Below, one piece after another: positions 8,653-17,851 of a stretch of DNA of 64,000 nucleotides. Every line of letters begins with the position of its first letter. Positions within the stretch are counted from its first letter, which is position 1. A program made the translations under genes and the position numbers. The stretch is from contig JAURAE010000001.1 in the NCBI GenBank assembly GCA_030829675.1, positions 1 through 64,000 of the forward strand, given 5' to 3'. The notes beneath the pieces were generated by a model that did not search any database, was not told where the DNA came from, and worked only from the letters and a program-made list of their open reading frames with translations. This DNA is from Schleiferiaceae bacterium. GTDB taxonomy: Bacteria; Bacteroidota; Bacteroidia; Flavobacteriales; Schleiferiaceae.

Positions 8653-10367
8653 AGTTCAAGAAATATGGGGTTCAAACGTGCTTGGAGTCCTGGATTCGTG
8701 GCTAAGAATTCGAGCTCTTGTACGGCGGGATGGTCTAGGAAAGGCAGGTTTTCTGCTTTCGCAGCACCTAGAGATTTCAGGTACTTTTCTAATCCATCTT
8801 CCAATGTGGGGAGTTCGTACAATTTGTAGGTTTCAATACCGGCTTCCTTTGCGGCATAGGCGATGGCATCGCTGAGGTTGCCCTCGAGGTCGGCCAATCC
8901 ATTATCGACGGCATCATCGCCCGTCCAAACGCGTCCGCCACACAAGGGCAGGAGGTAGTCCATGTCCATGCTTCTTCCTTCGGCCACTTTGCCGGTGAAA
9001 TCCGCATATCCGCGGTCGATCATACGCTGAAGGATGGCGTATTGAGCTTCGTCGGGATGCTTGGCGAGGTTTGGAAAGTTGGCCATGGGGTGGGTTTGCA
9101 CTTCCTCGACATTGAGGCCTAGGGTTTGTGTCATCAATTCCTCTGCAGTGAATAGGCTCATGAAGATGCCGATGCTGCCGGTGATGGTAGTGGAGTTGGT
9201 GAAAATGGCATCGGCATTACAGCTGATGTAATACCCGCCAGAGGCCGCATAGTTTGCTTGACTTACGATGAGCGGTTTCTCGATATCAGCAATGGTGTGG
9301 TGAATGATATCAGAGGTCAAGGCACTTCCGCCCGGGCTATTTACACGGAGTACAATGGCCTTGACACGTTTGTTTTCATCCGCTTTGCGCAAGGCCTTAA
9401 CGATGTTTTCAGTGCCAATGGTGCTTTCGTCGCCCGAGCCGTTGCCTATGCTTCCATTCGCGTAGATGATGGCGATGCGGTCGGTGGCTTTTACAGGTGG
9501 GATTTGGGCCGCATAATCCGCATAATGAAGCAGGGAATAGCGGTCCTCGAAGTGGTTCATGATATCTTCTTTGTACCCCAAAGCATCCACTAGTCCGGCT
9601 TCAAGACAAGCCTCTGCATCCATGCCGATGAAATCTGTGGCGGCGCGGTCCAGGGTGGCGCGGTCAATGCCTTTGGCTTCGAATTGGTCCCCGATAAAAT
9701 CCCAAAACTGGGTAATGAGGTGGGTGAGCTGCAGACGGTTTTCATCGCTCATTTCACTGGCGATGTAGGGCTCTACGGCACTCTTGAACTTGTTTCCCGT
9801 GCCGCGAACGACGAGGGGCTCGATCCCGAATTTGTCAAAAAAGTCTTTGTAATAGGTCGAGCTGGTTCCTATCCCGCGAAGCTCGAAGATGCCGCCGGGG
9901 TGAAGGATGGTAGAATCTGCGATGGCACTCAGTGCGGCGCCTTTTTGGGTATAGTATTCGCCATAGGAATAGATGGGCTTGCCGGAGGTGGCTTTGAATT
10001 CTTTAAGATAATCGGCCAATTCTTCTAGCATCCCATATCCCGCAGCGAAAGCGCCCTGCTCCAACAAAATTCCTTGCACGCGATCGTCTTGCGCGGCATG
10101 TTCTAGGGCTGCCATGAGCTCGTTCATACCGAGGGCTTTCGGCACATCCATGCCCAATAATGCGGCATCTAGCCCGGCCAAAGGATCTTCCACGGCGCGG
10201 TCTTCCAAAGTTCCCGACAAAGGAATGCGCAATAAGGTGTTCTCTTCTACCTTTGGGGTTGGATCTTCTCCGGTGATGCTCGCGATGACCAACAGGCCGA
10301 TCAAGAGGAGGATGGAGGCGACGAATGCTGTGAAGACAGCGAGAACAGTAGTGAAGAAATTTTTCAT
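8649..10367 (-). CDS. sppA: Signal peptide peptidase SppA, long (67 kDa) type
   Basis: Membrane-anchored S49 serine protease that degrades cleaved signal peptides. 572 residues from ATG 10367, with an N-terminal transmembrane helix at about residues 8-30 and two tandem S49 domains. Seen: N-terminal-domain lysine region YTQKGAALSAIAD (general base), C-terminal VNSPGGSALTSD and YAASGGYY carrying the nucleophile serine, then GSIGIF. The frame stays open upstream (another ATG at 10379), but MKNFF gives the usual membrane anchor. Its start codon shares two bases with the divergent folK start (CATG). The yhhQ transporter follows with a four-base overlap. Confidence 0.93.
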   Translation of the reverse strand: MKNFFTTVLAVFTAFVASILLLIGLLVIASITGEDPTPKVEENTLLRIPLSGTLEDRAVEDPLAGLDAALLGMDVPKALGMNELMAALEHAAQDDRVQGILLEQGAFAAGYGMLEELADYLKEFKATSGKPIYSYGEYYTQKGAALSAIADSTILHPGGIFELRGIGTSSTYYKDFFDKFGIEPLVVRGTGNKFKSAVEPYIASEMSDENRLQLTHLITQFWDFIGDQFEAKGIDRATLDRAATDFIGMDAEACLEAGLVDALGYKEDIMNHFEDRYSLLHYADYAAQIPPVKATDRIAIIYANGSIGNGSGDESTIGTENIVKALRKADENKRVKAIVLRVNSPGGSALTSDIIHHTIADIEKPLIVSQANYAASGGYYISCNADAIFTNSTTITGSIGIFMSLFTAEELMTQTLGLNVEEVQTHPMANFPNLAKHPDEAQYAILQRMIDRGYADFTGKVAEGRSMDMDYLLPLCGGRVWTGDDAVDNGLADLEGNLSDAIAYAAKEAGIETYKLYELPTLEDGLEKYLKSLGAAKAENLPFLDHPAVQELEFLATNPGLQARLNPIFLEL

Positions 10368-10848
10368 GGGCCAGGCCATTATTTTATTAGGTACGAATTT
10401 AGGCGATAAGGGGCAAAACCTTGCCACGGCGCAGGAGGCAATTGGTCGATTTAGCACAATCTTAGGAAAAAGCAGGTTGTACGAGAGCCCGCCTTGGGGC
10501 TATCAAAGCACAAATTCCTATCTGAATCAGGTGCTCTTGGTGGAGACCGCGTTGGGGCCAGAGGAGTTGTTGTTGCGATTGCTCGATACCGAAACGGCTA
10601 TGGGCCGTATTCGTGAGGAGGAGGGTTACGCCGACCGAACCATTGATTTGGACGTACTGGATTACGACGGAAGTGTTTGGGAGAGCGAGTTGTTGGTGTT
10701 GCCGCACCCGCGCTTGCACCTACGGCGGTTTACGTTGATGCCGATGGGCGATGTAGTGCCAAATTGGTCCCATCCTATCTTAGGGAAACCCTTGGCCACC
10801 TTATTGGCCGAATGCCCCGACGAGGTCGTGCCTACCGCTTTGGACTAA
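10366..10848 (+). CDS. folK: 2-amino-4-hydroxy-6-hydroxymethyldihydropteridine pyrophosphokinase (HPPK)
   Basis: Transfers pyrophosphate from ATP to 6-hydroxymethyl-7,8-dihydropterin in folate synthesis. 160 residues from ATG 10366; the frame is open upstream but that is sppA antisense, and LLGTNLGDKGQNL immediately after the start is the expected N-terminus. Also seen: YESPPWGY, LNQVLLVET and DRTIDLDVLDYDG (metal-binding Asp pair; PRT of the family motif is DRT here). The start shares CATG with sppA, and the stop interlocks with the convergent methyltransferase (CTAA). The window also holds thyA and folA. Confidence 0.93.
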   Translation: MGQAIILLGTNLGDKGQNLATAQEAIGRFSTILGKSRLYESPPWGYQSTNSYLNQVLLVETALGPEELLLRLLDTETAMGRIREEEGYADRTIDLDVLDYDGSVWESELLVLPHPRLHLRRFTLMPMGDVVPNWSHPILGKPLATLLAECPDEVVPTALD

Positions 10849-11375
10849 TACTCACCCGTCAATTTTCGGTGTAATTCAAACATGGCAATGCCGGCGCTTA
10901 CGCTGACGTTGAGGCTGTGTTTAGTGCCAAATTGGGCAATCTCAATCACCGCATCACAAGCATCCACCACTTCTTGGGCAACCCCAATAACTTCATGTCC
11001 AAACACCAGTGCTGTGGGGCCTTTCGGCTCAAAATCACGCAAATCCACACTGCCTTTAGCTTGTTCGATGGCGACCACCTCATAACCCTTCTGCTGCAGG
11101 GCCTTCACACAATCCAGGGTGTGTTCCACGTGCGTCCAATCCATGCTGTCCGTCGCACCGAGCGCAGTCTTTTGCATATCCGCCGAACCGGGGGTAGGAG
11201 TCAAGCCACATAAATAAATATGCGCGGCGCGAAAACAATCGGCCGTACGGAACAAACTCCCCACATTGTGGAAGCTGCGCACGTTGTCGGCGACAATGAT
11301 CAGGGGTGTTTTTTCCGAATTTTTAAAATCTTCGGTAGATAATCTGCCCAATTCATTGTTGCGAAGTTTTCTCAT
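10845..11375 (-). CDS. SpoU/TrmH-family RNA 2'-O-methyltransferase
   Basis: SAM-dependent SPOUT-class enzyme methylating a ribose 2'-OH in tRNA or rRNA. 176 residues, which is the minimal catalytic domain without an extra RNA-binding domain. Seen: motif 1 NVGSLFRTAD (residues 37-46, with Asn37 and Arg43), motif 2 ALVFGHEVIGV, and motif 3 LNVSVSAGIAMFE, which together form the trefoil knot. The target nucleotide cannot be assigned. It is divergent from mutS with 67 bases between the starts; the end interlocks with the folK stop. Confidence 0.9.
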   Translation of the reverse strand: MRKLRNNELGRLSTEDFKNSEKTPLIIVADNVRSFHNVGSLFRTADCFRAAHIYLCGLTPTPGSADMQKTALGATDSMDWTHVEHTLDCVKALQQKGYEVVAIEQAKGSVDLRDFEPKGPTALVFGHEVIGVAQEVVDACDAVIEIAQFGTKHSLNVSVSAGIAMFELHRKLTGEY

Positions 11376-11389
11376 CTCTCTGAAGCGCT

Positions 11390-11397
11390 TACTTTTG
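11390..11397 (+). promoter_or_regulatory. Bacteroidota -7 promoter element for mutS
   Basis: TACTTTTG matches TAnnTTTG exactly and lies 45 bases before the mutS ATG, inside the 67-base divergent spacer. No TTG was found at the matching -33 spacing. Confidence 0.55.
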
Positions 11398-11442
11398 AAG
11401 TCTGCGACATTTTGCCGCTTCTCAATGACAAAGTAAGTGTAA

Positions 11443-14034
11443 ATGGGGAAATCTGCCTCGGGAAAAAAGACGCCAATGATGCGTCAGTACGATGAAATCA
11501 AAACCAAGCATCCGGAAGCCATGCTTCTGTTTCGCGTGGGGGATTTCTACGAAACCTTTGGCAGTGATGCGGAAAAAGCCGCGAAAACACTCGATATCAT
11601 CCTGACCAAACGCTCCAACGGCTCGGCCTCGGAGGTAGCACTCGCCGGATTCCCTCACCACGCTTTGCAAACGTATTTGCCCAAGCTGGTCAAGGCTGGC
11701 CACCGCGTCGCCATCGTCGAGCAACTCGAAGATCCAAAGACCGTCAAGGGCTTGGTCAAGCGTGGCGTGACCGACATGATCACCCCGGGCATCAACCTGA
11801 ACAACGACCTCCTCGCCGGCAAGGAACACAATTACCTCGCCGCCCTATACCCGGCCAAAAAAGGTCCGTGGGGAATGGCCGTAGTAGAAATTTCTACCGG
11901 TGCCTTCTTCCATGCCATGGGGTCTGAGCTGGAATTGCGCAATGCGCTAGCCACCTACGCCCCCAAAGAGATCGTTCATCCGCGCGACATGGACCGCGAC
12001 CTGCGCCGTTCGCTCGAGCAAGACTATTATTGTTTTGGGATCGACCCGTGGGCTTGGGAACCCAAATACGCCAGTGAGTGCATCACCTCGCACTTCGAAA
12101 CCCACGGCCTTAGCGGCTTTGGTCTGAACGATAAAGATGCCTCGACCGTCGCGGTGGGCGCCATCTTACACCACCTCAAGCACAGTGAAATGGGCTCCTT
12201 GAGTCACATCACTAGTCTCTCGCGCATTGTCCTCGAAGATTATATGTGGTTGGACGGCTTCACGGCCCAAAACCTAGAATTATTCTACCCCAACGCTTCC
12301 GGCGGCGTCGCCCTTATCGATGTTATTGACCGCACGGAAAGCGCGATGGGCGGCCGCCTGCTTCGCCATTGGATCAGCCTGCCGCTCCTCGATACAGATC
12401 GCATAGGTGCCCGTTTGGATACCGTGGGCCAATTATTAGAGCAGCCCGATGTGCGCGACGAACTTTCCGGCCTCCTCTCTGGCATGCCGGACATGGAACG
12501 CCTCTGCAGTCGCACCTCCACAGGGCGAATCTCCCCCAAAGAGATGGCCAGATTGCGCGACGCCCTAGATGCCACCGCTGCCCTCTACGCCAAAACTGAC
12601 GAGTGGGGCATCTCCGTCCCTGCAACTCCGCCCGCACCCTTATCCGAACTACGGGAAACCCTTCGATCGGCCCTCGTGGACGACCCCGCCACCATCATCG
12701 GCAAAGGAGAATCCATCTCGAGCCAATTCGATCCGGAACTCGCCCGCCTGCGCGGCCTTTTGTCCGACGCTCAAGGAACCCTAGACGCCATCCGTGACCG
12801 CGAAGCTGCCGCCACCGAGATCCCGTCCCTTAAGCTCGCTTTTAACAACGTCTTCGGATACTACCTCGAGGTTCGCAACTCCCACAAGGACAAGGTTCCC
12901 GAGCATTGGCACCGCAAGCAGACCTTGGTCAATGCGGAGCGCTACATCACCGACGAACTCAAAAAATTCGAATCAGAAGTCCTCGGGGCTGAAGAGAAAA
13001 TCAAAACCATCGAGCTGCGGTTGTTTGGGGAATTGGTGGAGCAGGCCGCGGTGGCCGCACCTCAAATCCTATCCAACGCCCATTGGGTGGCGACCATCGA
13101 CGTCCTTCGCAGCTTCGCCACGACCGCCGAGGCCTATGACTATGTGCGGCCGACCTTCAGGTCCGATCGCCAATTGGCCATCGACCGCGGCCGTCACGCC
13201 GTCATCGAGCAGGTGCTGCCTGAAGGCATACCTTACATTGCTAATTCCTTGGATATGGATGCTGCTACGGCATCCATTGCCATGATTACCGGTCCCAACA
13301 TGAGCGGTAAGAGTGCCTTATTGCGCCAAACCGCCCTCATCCAGATCCTCGCCCAAGCGGGCGCGTTTGTACCGGCGGCCTCCGCCGACCTGCCCATCAT
13401 GGATCGGTTGTTCGTGCGCGTCGGCGCTTCGGATAACCTGAGCAAGGGGGAGAGTACCTTCATGGTCGAGATGAACGAGACGGCGACGATTTTGAACAAC
13501 ATCAGCGACCGTAGCTTGGTCATTTTGGACGAAATAGGCCGCGGGACCAGCACCTTTGATGGTGTGAGCATCGCTTGGGGGATTGCCGAATACTTGCATC
13601 AGCACCCAAGCACACCGTTGGTACTCTTCGCAACGCATTACCACGAGTTGAACGAGATGGAGAAGACCTTCGGCAAGGTCCGCAACTACCACATCAGCAC
13701 GGAAGAACACAAGGGGTCGATCATCTTTACCCGCCAATTAAAGCCTGGCGGTACCGCCCATTCCTTCGGTCTTCATGTCGCGAAACTCGCCGGCATTCCA
13801 GGATATGTACTCCACCGTGCGGGCCAAGTCCTCGGCGACCTCGAAGCACAGCGCGAGCGCGGCGAAACGCCCTCGGGAACTTCGGCCGGTGCCCAATTGA
13901 ATTTCTTTTCTATGGACCGGCCGGAATTGGAAGATATTGCGGAAGAGCTTGAGGATCTGAACCTTGATGAGCTCAAGCCTGTAGAGGCTTTGATGCTGTT
14001 GAATACCTTGAAAGAAAAACTTTCGAAAAAATAA
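11443..14034 (+). CDS. mutS: DNA mismatch repair protein MutS
   Basis: Recognises base mismatches and small loops in DNA and starts mismatch repair. 863 residues, the usual length. Seen in order: mismatch-binding domain with the F-x-E motif in GDFYETF (Phe35, Glu37), connector, core and clamp, then the ATPase domain with Walker A GPNMSGKS (residues 617-624), LSKGESTFMVEM (signature), DEIGRGTSTFDG (Walker B) and FATHYHEL. The C-terminal helix-turn-helix region ends in a Glu/Leu-rich helix. No MutL in the window. The downstream tRNA pair begins 50 bases after the stop. Confidence 0.97.
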   Translation: MGKSASGKKTPMMRQYDEIKTKHPEAMLLFRVGDFYETFGSDAEKAAKTLDIILTKRSNGSASEVALAGFPHHALQTYLPKLVKAGHRVAIVEQLEDPKTVKGLVKRGVTDMITPGINLNNDLLAGKEHNYLAALYPAKKGPWGMAVVEISTGAFFHAMGSELELRNALATYAPKEIVHPRDMDRDLRRSLEQDYYCFGIDPWAWEPKYASECITSHFETHGLSGFGLNDKDASTVAVGAILHHLKHSEMGSLSHITSLSRIVLEDYMWLDGFTAQNLELFYPNASGGVALIDVIDRTESAMGGRLLRHWISLPLLDTDRIGARLDTVGQLLEQPDVRDELSGLLSGMPDMERLCSRTSTGRISPKEMARLRDALDATAALYAKTDEWGISVPATPPAPLSELRETLRSALVDDPATIIGKGESISSQFDPELARLRGLLSDAQGTLDAIRDREAAATEIPSLKLAFNNVFGYYLEVRNSHKDKVPEHWHRKQTLVNAERYITDELKKFESEVLGAEEKIKTIELRLFGELVEQAAVAAPQILSNAHWVATIDVLRSFATTAEAYDYVRPTFRSDRQLAIDRGRHAVIEQVLPEGIPYIANSLDMDAATASIAMITGPNMSGKSALLRQTALIQILAQAGAFVPAASADLPIMDRLFVRVGASDNLSKGESTFMVEMNETATILNNISDRSLVILDEIGRGTSTFDGVSIAWGIAEYLHQHPSTPLVLFATHYHELNEMEKTFGKVRNYHISTEEHKGSIIFTRQLKPGGTAHSFGLHVAKLAGIPGYVLHRAGQVLGDLEAQRERGETPSGTSAGAQLNFFSMDRPELEDIAEELEDLNLDELKPVEALMLLNTLKEKLSKK

Positions 14035-14043
14035 GGTGGACTA

Positions 14044-14073
14044 TTGCGAAAACTAATTTCGGCTGTATATTTG
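14044..14073 (+). promoter_or_regulatory. tRNA promoter with -33 and -7 elements
   Basis: TTG at 14044-14046, exactly 19 bases, then TATATTTG at 14066-14073 (perfect TAnnTTTG). The mature tRNA-Gly begins 12 bases after the -7 element. This is one of the two clearest Bacteroidota-type promoters in the window. Confidence 0.8.
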
Positions 14074-14084
14074 CCGTCCCAATC

Positions 14085-14157
14085 GCGAAAGTAGCTCAGT
14101 TGGTAGAGCACAACCTTGCCAAGGTTGGGGTCGCGGGTTCGAATCCCGTCTTTCGCT
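14085..14157 (+). tRNA. tRNA-Gly (anticodon GCC)
   Basis: 73-base cloverleaf: acceptor GCGAAAG pairs with CTTTCGC, D-arm GCTC/GAGC, anticodon stem CAACC/GGTTG with loop TTGCCAA (anticodon GCC), T-arm GCGGG-TTCGAAT-CCCGT with one G-T pair, discriminator T. CCA is not encoded. Preceded by a strong promoter and followed closely by a hairpin with a T-run. Confidence 0.96.
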
Positions 14158-14163
14158 CAAAGA

Positions 14164-14187
14164 CCCTCCAACACCGGAGGGTTTTTT
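14164..14187 (+). terminator. Hairpin with T-run between the two tRNAs
   Basis: CCCTCC-AACACC-GGAGGG followed by six T. It has the form of a rho-independent terminator, yet tRNA-Leu begins only seven bases later with no TAnnTTTG element in between, so it must leak or act in processing if the tRNAs share one promoter. Confidence 0.7.
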
Positions 14188-14193
14188 GTTGGA

Positions 14194-14279
14194 GCCCCGG
14201 TGGTGGAATTGGTAGACACGCCGGACTTAAAATCCTGTGGACAGCAATGTCCGTGCCGGTTCGATCCCGGCCCGGGGCA
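14194..14279 (+). tRNA. tRNA-Leu (anticodon TAA)
   Basis: 86-base class II tRNA: acceptor GCCCCGG/CCGGGGC, loop CTTAAAA (anticodon TAA), a long variable arm GGACA-GCAA-TGTCC, T-arm GCCGG-TTCGATC-CCGGC, discriminator A. CCA is not encoded. The anticodon stem CCGGA/TCCTG contains one C-T mismatch at the second pair (positions 28 and 42), where a G-C or similar pair is expected. Confidence 0.95.
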
Positions 14280-14283
14280 CCCG

Positions 14284-14312
14284 AAGCCCGCCTCCCTGAG
14301 GCGGGCTTTTTT
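14284..14312 (+). terminator. Rho-independent terminator after tRNA-Leu
   Basis: AAGCCCGCCT-CCCTG-AGGCGGGCTT: an eight-pair GC-rich stem flanked by A/T pairs, running into six T. It ends the tRNA transcript about 70 bases before thyA. Confidence 0.9.
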
Positions 14313-14383
14313 GTTCATTTCTCCGTGGATAACCCATAGTATTTTTCGTAGCAATTCCGGCTCATCTCGACCATCTTTGTTAC

Positions 14384-15265
14384 ATGCAGCAATACCACGA
14401 TCTCGTAAAACGCGTCTTATCAGAAGGCGTGCAAAAAGGCGACCGCACCGGTACGGGCACCCTGAGTGTGTTCGGGCACCAGATGCGGTTTAATCTTCAA
14501 GAAGGATTTCCCCTTCTGACGACCAAGAAAGTACATATTAAAAGCATCCTCCACGAGTTGCTTTGGTTCCTTCAAGGTTCGACTAACATCGAATACCTCG
14601 CGCAACACAAAGTGCGCATTTGGGACGATTGGCCCTATGCGGCCTATTCGAAGTCTGAAGATTTTCAAGGCGAGGACATTCGTGCTTTTGCCGAGCGTGT
14701 TGCCACGGATAAGGCCTTTGCTGCGCAGTGGGGAGAGCTCGGCCCTGTCTACGGATACCAGTGGCGCTCATGGCCCGCGCCGAACGGCGGTCATGTGGAC
14801 CAAATCGCCCAGATCATCGATCAAATCAAAAACAATCCCAACAGCCGACGCATCATCGTCAACGCTTGGAACGTCGGTTTTGTAGATCAAATGGCGCTGC
14901 CGCCATGTCACGCATTCTTCCAGTTTTATGTGGCCGATGGTAAGCTCAGTTGCCAGTTGTACCAGCGCAGTGCGGACATTTTTTTGGGTGTGCCTTTCAA
15001 CATCGCATCGTACGCATTTTTGGTGCACATGGTGGCCCAAGTTTGTGAGCTCGAGGTAGGTGATTTTGTACATACCCTCGGCGATGCCCACATCTACAAC
15101 AACCACATTGAGCAGTTGGAGCTGCAGTTGTCACGAGATTTCCGTGCGCTCCCACAGTTGAAACTCAACCCGGAGATAAAGGACATCTTTGGCTTTAGCT
15201 ATGACGATTTTGAAATCGTAGGGTACGATCCTCATCCGCACATTGCGGGCAAAGTTGCTGTCTGA
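14384..15265 (+). CDS. thyA: Thymidylate synthase
   Basis: Methylates dUMP to dTMP using 5,10-methylenetetrahydrofolate. 293 residues, slightly longer than the E. coli enzyme because of an insertion around residues 85-115. Seen: [12 protein letters not shown] (residues 20-31), catalytic Cys175 in [29 protein letters not shown] and the C-terminal [10 protein letters not shown]. It shares one base with folA (TGATG), the usual partner that regenerates tetrahydrofolate. A 7-of-8 match to the -7 element (CATCTTTG, 14372-14379) ends four bases before the ATG, hinting at a near-leaderless message. Confidence 0.97.
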   Translation: MQQYHDLVKRVLSEGVQKGDRTGTGTLSVFGHQMRFNLQEGFPLLTTKKVHIKSILHELLWFLQGSTNIEYLAQHKVRIWDDWPYAAYSKSEDFQGEDIRAFAERVATDKAFAAQWGELGPVYGYQWRSWPAPNGGHVDQIAQIIDQIKNNPNSRRIIVNAWNVGFVDQMALPPCHAFFQFYVADGKLSCQLYQRSADIFLGVPFNIASYAFLVHMVAQVCELEVGDFVHTLGDAHIYNNHIEQLELQLSRDFRALPQLKLNPEIKDIFGFSYDDFEIVGYDPHPHIAGKVAV

Positions 15266-15756
15266 TGATATTGAAAGCCATCGTCGCCTTTGGGACCAAC
15301 AGGGTCATTGGCAAGAACAATGATTTGATCTGGCACCTGCCGGATGATCTGAAGCACTTCAAAAAACACACGGCCGGAAAGACCATTATCATGGGCCGTA
15401 AAACTTGGGATAGCCTTGGCGGTCGTCCCTTGCCGAACCGCCGACACATTGTCATTTCGCGCAATGCTGATTTTGAAGCGGCAGGGTGTGAATCTGTACA
15501 AAGCCTCGAGGCAGCATTGGCGTTGGTGAAAGATGAGGCGGAGGCGTTCATCGTGGGCGGGGCTCAGATTTATGCTCTGGCCATGCCTTTTGTGGACGTA
15601 CTGGAAATTACGGTAGTCGATGCCTCATTGGAGGGGCATGCGTATTTCCCGGATTGGGATAAGTCGCCTTTTGAATGCGTATCGAGCGTATACCATCCGG
15701 CCGATGAAAACCATGAATATTCCTTTACCTTCGAGACTTGGAAACGAAAGGGATAA
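15265..15756 (+). CDS. folA: Dihydrofolate reductase
   Basis: Reduces dihydrofolate to tetrahydrofolate with NADPH; it restores the cofactor oxidised by ThyA. 163 residues. Seen: N-terminal AIVAFGTNRVIG, substrate-site WHLPDDLKHF with the catalytic acid at about Asp28, NADPH-binding MGRKTWDSLGG, and FIVGGAQIYA. The start overlaps the thyA stop by one base, and both are presumably made from one message. Confidence 0.96.
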   Translation: MILKAIVAFGTNRVIGKNNDLIWHLPDDLKHFKKHTAGKTIIMGRKTWDSLGGRPLPNRRHIVISRNADFEAAGCESVQSLEAALALVKDEAEAFIVGGAQIYALAMPFVDVLEITVVDASLEGHAYFPDWDKSPFECVSSVYHPADENHEYSFTFETWKRKG

Positions 15757-15783
15757 GATTCCCTACATCTATAAATTGGACAA

Positions 15784-17787
15784 ATGAAAAAACTAATGTT
15801 CGCGCTACCCCTAGCCATCGCGGCTTGTACAGCGCCTGAAGAAGCGCCTAAAGTAGCGGCGTTTAACGTAGACCACCTCGATACATCGGTGGCGCCTTGT
15901 GAGGACTTTTTCCAGCACACCGCCGGCGGTTGGATTTCAGAAAACCCTATTCCAGATACGGAAACCAGATGGGGAAGATTCAACGAGCTCATTGAGACGA
16001 ACAAATTCAGATTAAAATCCATCCTCGAAGAGGTCAGTGGCGGAACCTATGAAAAAGGTACGGACGAGCAGCTCATCGGCGACTTGTTTGCCAGCGCGAT
16101 GGACAGCACTTCGAGAAACGAAGAGGGCATTGCACCGCTATTGCCTTACCTCGAGGAAGTGGACGCAGTGACTTCATTGGAGGAGTTGTTTGCCTTGATG
16201 GGTAAGAACAAGTTCAACGGTATCGGTGCACCACTTAGTGTTTATGTAAGCACGGACGCGAAGAACTCGACCGCGCACGCCTTGTACGCGGGCCAGAGCG
16301 GGATCGGATTGCCGGACCGCGATTACTACCTCCGCGAGGACAGTGCAAGCCAAGTATTGCAACAGCAGTACCGCGACCACATCGCCAAAGTTTCGGCGCT
16401 CGTAGGGAAGGAGTGGGATGTAGATGCCATCTACAACTTGGAGAAGGCCATGGCCCAAGCGATGAAGAGCCGAGTAGAAATGCGCAATTCTGTGGCGCGC
16501 TATAACCCTATGACTCTCGAGCAGTGGCAAGCGTTGGCGCCAAACATGCCCATTACGGCTTATGTGAACGCTGTGGGTGTGAGTGTGGACACCTTGATCA
16601 ACTCGGCCCCAGAATTCTTCAGCAGGTTTAACGAAGCTTGCGCGAAATCCGGCTTGGAGACTTGGAAGCAGTACTACCAGTGGCACGTGGCGGATGCCGC
16701 GGCGACCTCTTTGAACGACGAGTTTGAAACGTTGAATTTCGAATTCTACAGCAAGATTCTACGCGGGGTGCCGAAGATGAATCCTCGTTGGAAGCGTGCG
16801 CAAGGCGCTGTGGGTGTTTTAGGGGACCAATTAGGTCATCTCTACGCCGACCGCTATTTCCCAGAAGAAAGCAAAGCCCAGGTGGAGGCTATGGTAGAAG
16901 ATTTACGTGCTGCCTTCCGCGACCGCATCAACGGTTTGGCGTGGATGAGCGATACGACCAAGGAGAAGGCCTTGGCAAAATTGGACGCCTTTACCTATAA
17001 AATAGGGTACCCTGATAAGTGGGAAGACATTAGCGATCTGGATTTGAGCCGCGAGAGCTACTTCGCCAACCGCAAGGCCCTTTCTCAATACTTCACCGCT
17101 GATAATTTGTCGAAGCTCGACGAGCCGGTGGACAAAGACGAGTGGGGCATGGGTGCACATATTGTGAACGCCTACTACAACCCGTTGAACAACGAGGTGG
17201 TATTCCCAGCAGGGATCCTCCAGCCGCCGTTCTTCAACCCAGATGCGGACGATGCCATCAACTATGGTGCGATCGGTGGGGTGATCGGTCACGAGTTCTC
17301 ACACGGATTTGACGATCAGGGTTCGAACTACGGTCCTGACGGCAACTTGGAGAACTGGTGGAGTACCGGTGATAAGAAGCGTTTTGATGCGTTGACGACG
17401 AAGCTGGCAGATCAGTACGATGCGTACGAGGTATTGCCTGGGGTGAACGTAAACGGCCGATTGACTTTGGGCGAGAACATCGCAGATTTAGGCGGGTTGA
17501 CCCTTGCCTACCATGCCTACTTGAAGCACCGTGGTGATAATGAAGTGGCGCCTATTGATGGATTTACCGATACGCAGCGTATCTTCTTAGGATGGGCGCA
17601 GGTTTGGCAGATGCACGGTCGTGACGAATACTTGAAGAACCAAGTAGTGACTGATCCGCACAGCCCGGGCAAATTCCGTGTCAATGGACCTATGAGCAAT
17701 ATGCCTGAGTTTGCAGAGGCCTTTGGCGGCGTTTGTGGCGATGGTGGTGTGGTCAAAGCAGCGGAAGATCAAATCATTATTTGGTAA
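15784..17787 (+). CDS. M13 family zinc metallopeptidase, lipoprotein
   Basis: Neprilysin/PepO-type oligopeptidase with two domains. 667 residues, normal for M13. The N-terminus has a short signal ending in a lipobox (LAIAAC, Cys15), so it is predicted to be membrane-anchored on the periplasmic or outer side. Catalytic residues are intact: His503-Glu504-x-x-His507 (HEFSH), the third zinc ligand Glu564 in ENIADLGG, and NAYYNP, the substrate-binding motif equivalent to NAYY/F. It lies 27 bases after folA but is likely its own function. Confidence 0.94.
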   Translation: MKKLMFALPLAIAACTAPEEAPKVAAFNVDHLDTSVAPCEDFFQHTAGGWISENPIPDTETRWGRFNELIETNKFRLKSILEEVSGGTYEKGTDEQLIGDLFASAMDSTSRNEEGIAPLLPYLEEVDAVTSLEELFALMGKNKFNGIGAPLSVYVSTDAKNSTAHALYAGQSGIGLPDRDYYLREDSASQVLQQQYRDHIAKVSALVGKEWDVDAIYNLEKAMAQAMKSRVEMRNSVARYNPMTLEQWQALAPNMPITAYVNAVGVSVDTLINSAPEFFSRFNEACAKSGLETWKQYYQWHVADAAATSLNDEFETLNFEFYSKILRGVPKMNPRWKRAQGAVGVLGDQLGHLYADRYFPEESKAQVEAMVEDLRAAFRDRINGLAWMSDTTKEKALAKLDAFTYKIGYPDKWEDISDLDLSRESYFANRKALSQYFTADNLSKLDEPVDKDEWGMGAHIVNAYYNPLNNEVVFPAGILQPPFFNPDADDAINYGAIGGVIGHEFSHGFDDQGSNYGPDGNLENWWSTGDKKRFDALTTKLADQYDAYEVLPGVNVNGRLTLGENIADLGGLTLAYHAYLKHRGDNEVAPIDGFTDTQRIFLGWAQVWQMHGRDEYLKNQVVTDPHSPGKFRVNGPMSNMPEFAEAFGGVCGDGGVVKAAEDQIIIW

Positions 17788-17825
17788 CTGTGATTTTAGT
17801 TGCACCTCGTTTAAAAAGGTGCCGC

Positions 17826-17833
17826 TAATTTTG
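17826..17833 (+). promoter_or_regulatory. Bacteroidota -7 promoter element for the rhodanese cluster
   Basis: TAATTTTG matches TAnnTTTG exactly, 18 bases before ATG 17852. The stem GCACCT/AGGTGC at 17802-17822 lies just upstream. A TTG at 17800-17802 is 23 bases away, longer than the best spacing. Confidence 0.6.
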
Positions 17834-17851
17834 ACCTAAAATCAAGCAATT

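Noticed and set aside
17802..17822. GCACCT/AGGTGC hairpin considered as terminator of the M13 peptidase gene
   Set aside because: It is not followed by a T-run and has a 9-base loop; it overlaps the promoter of the rhodanese cluster, so its role is unclear.
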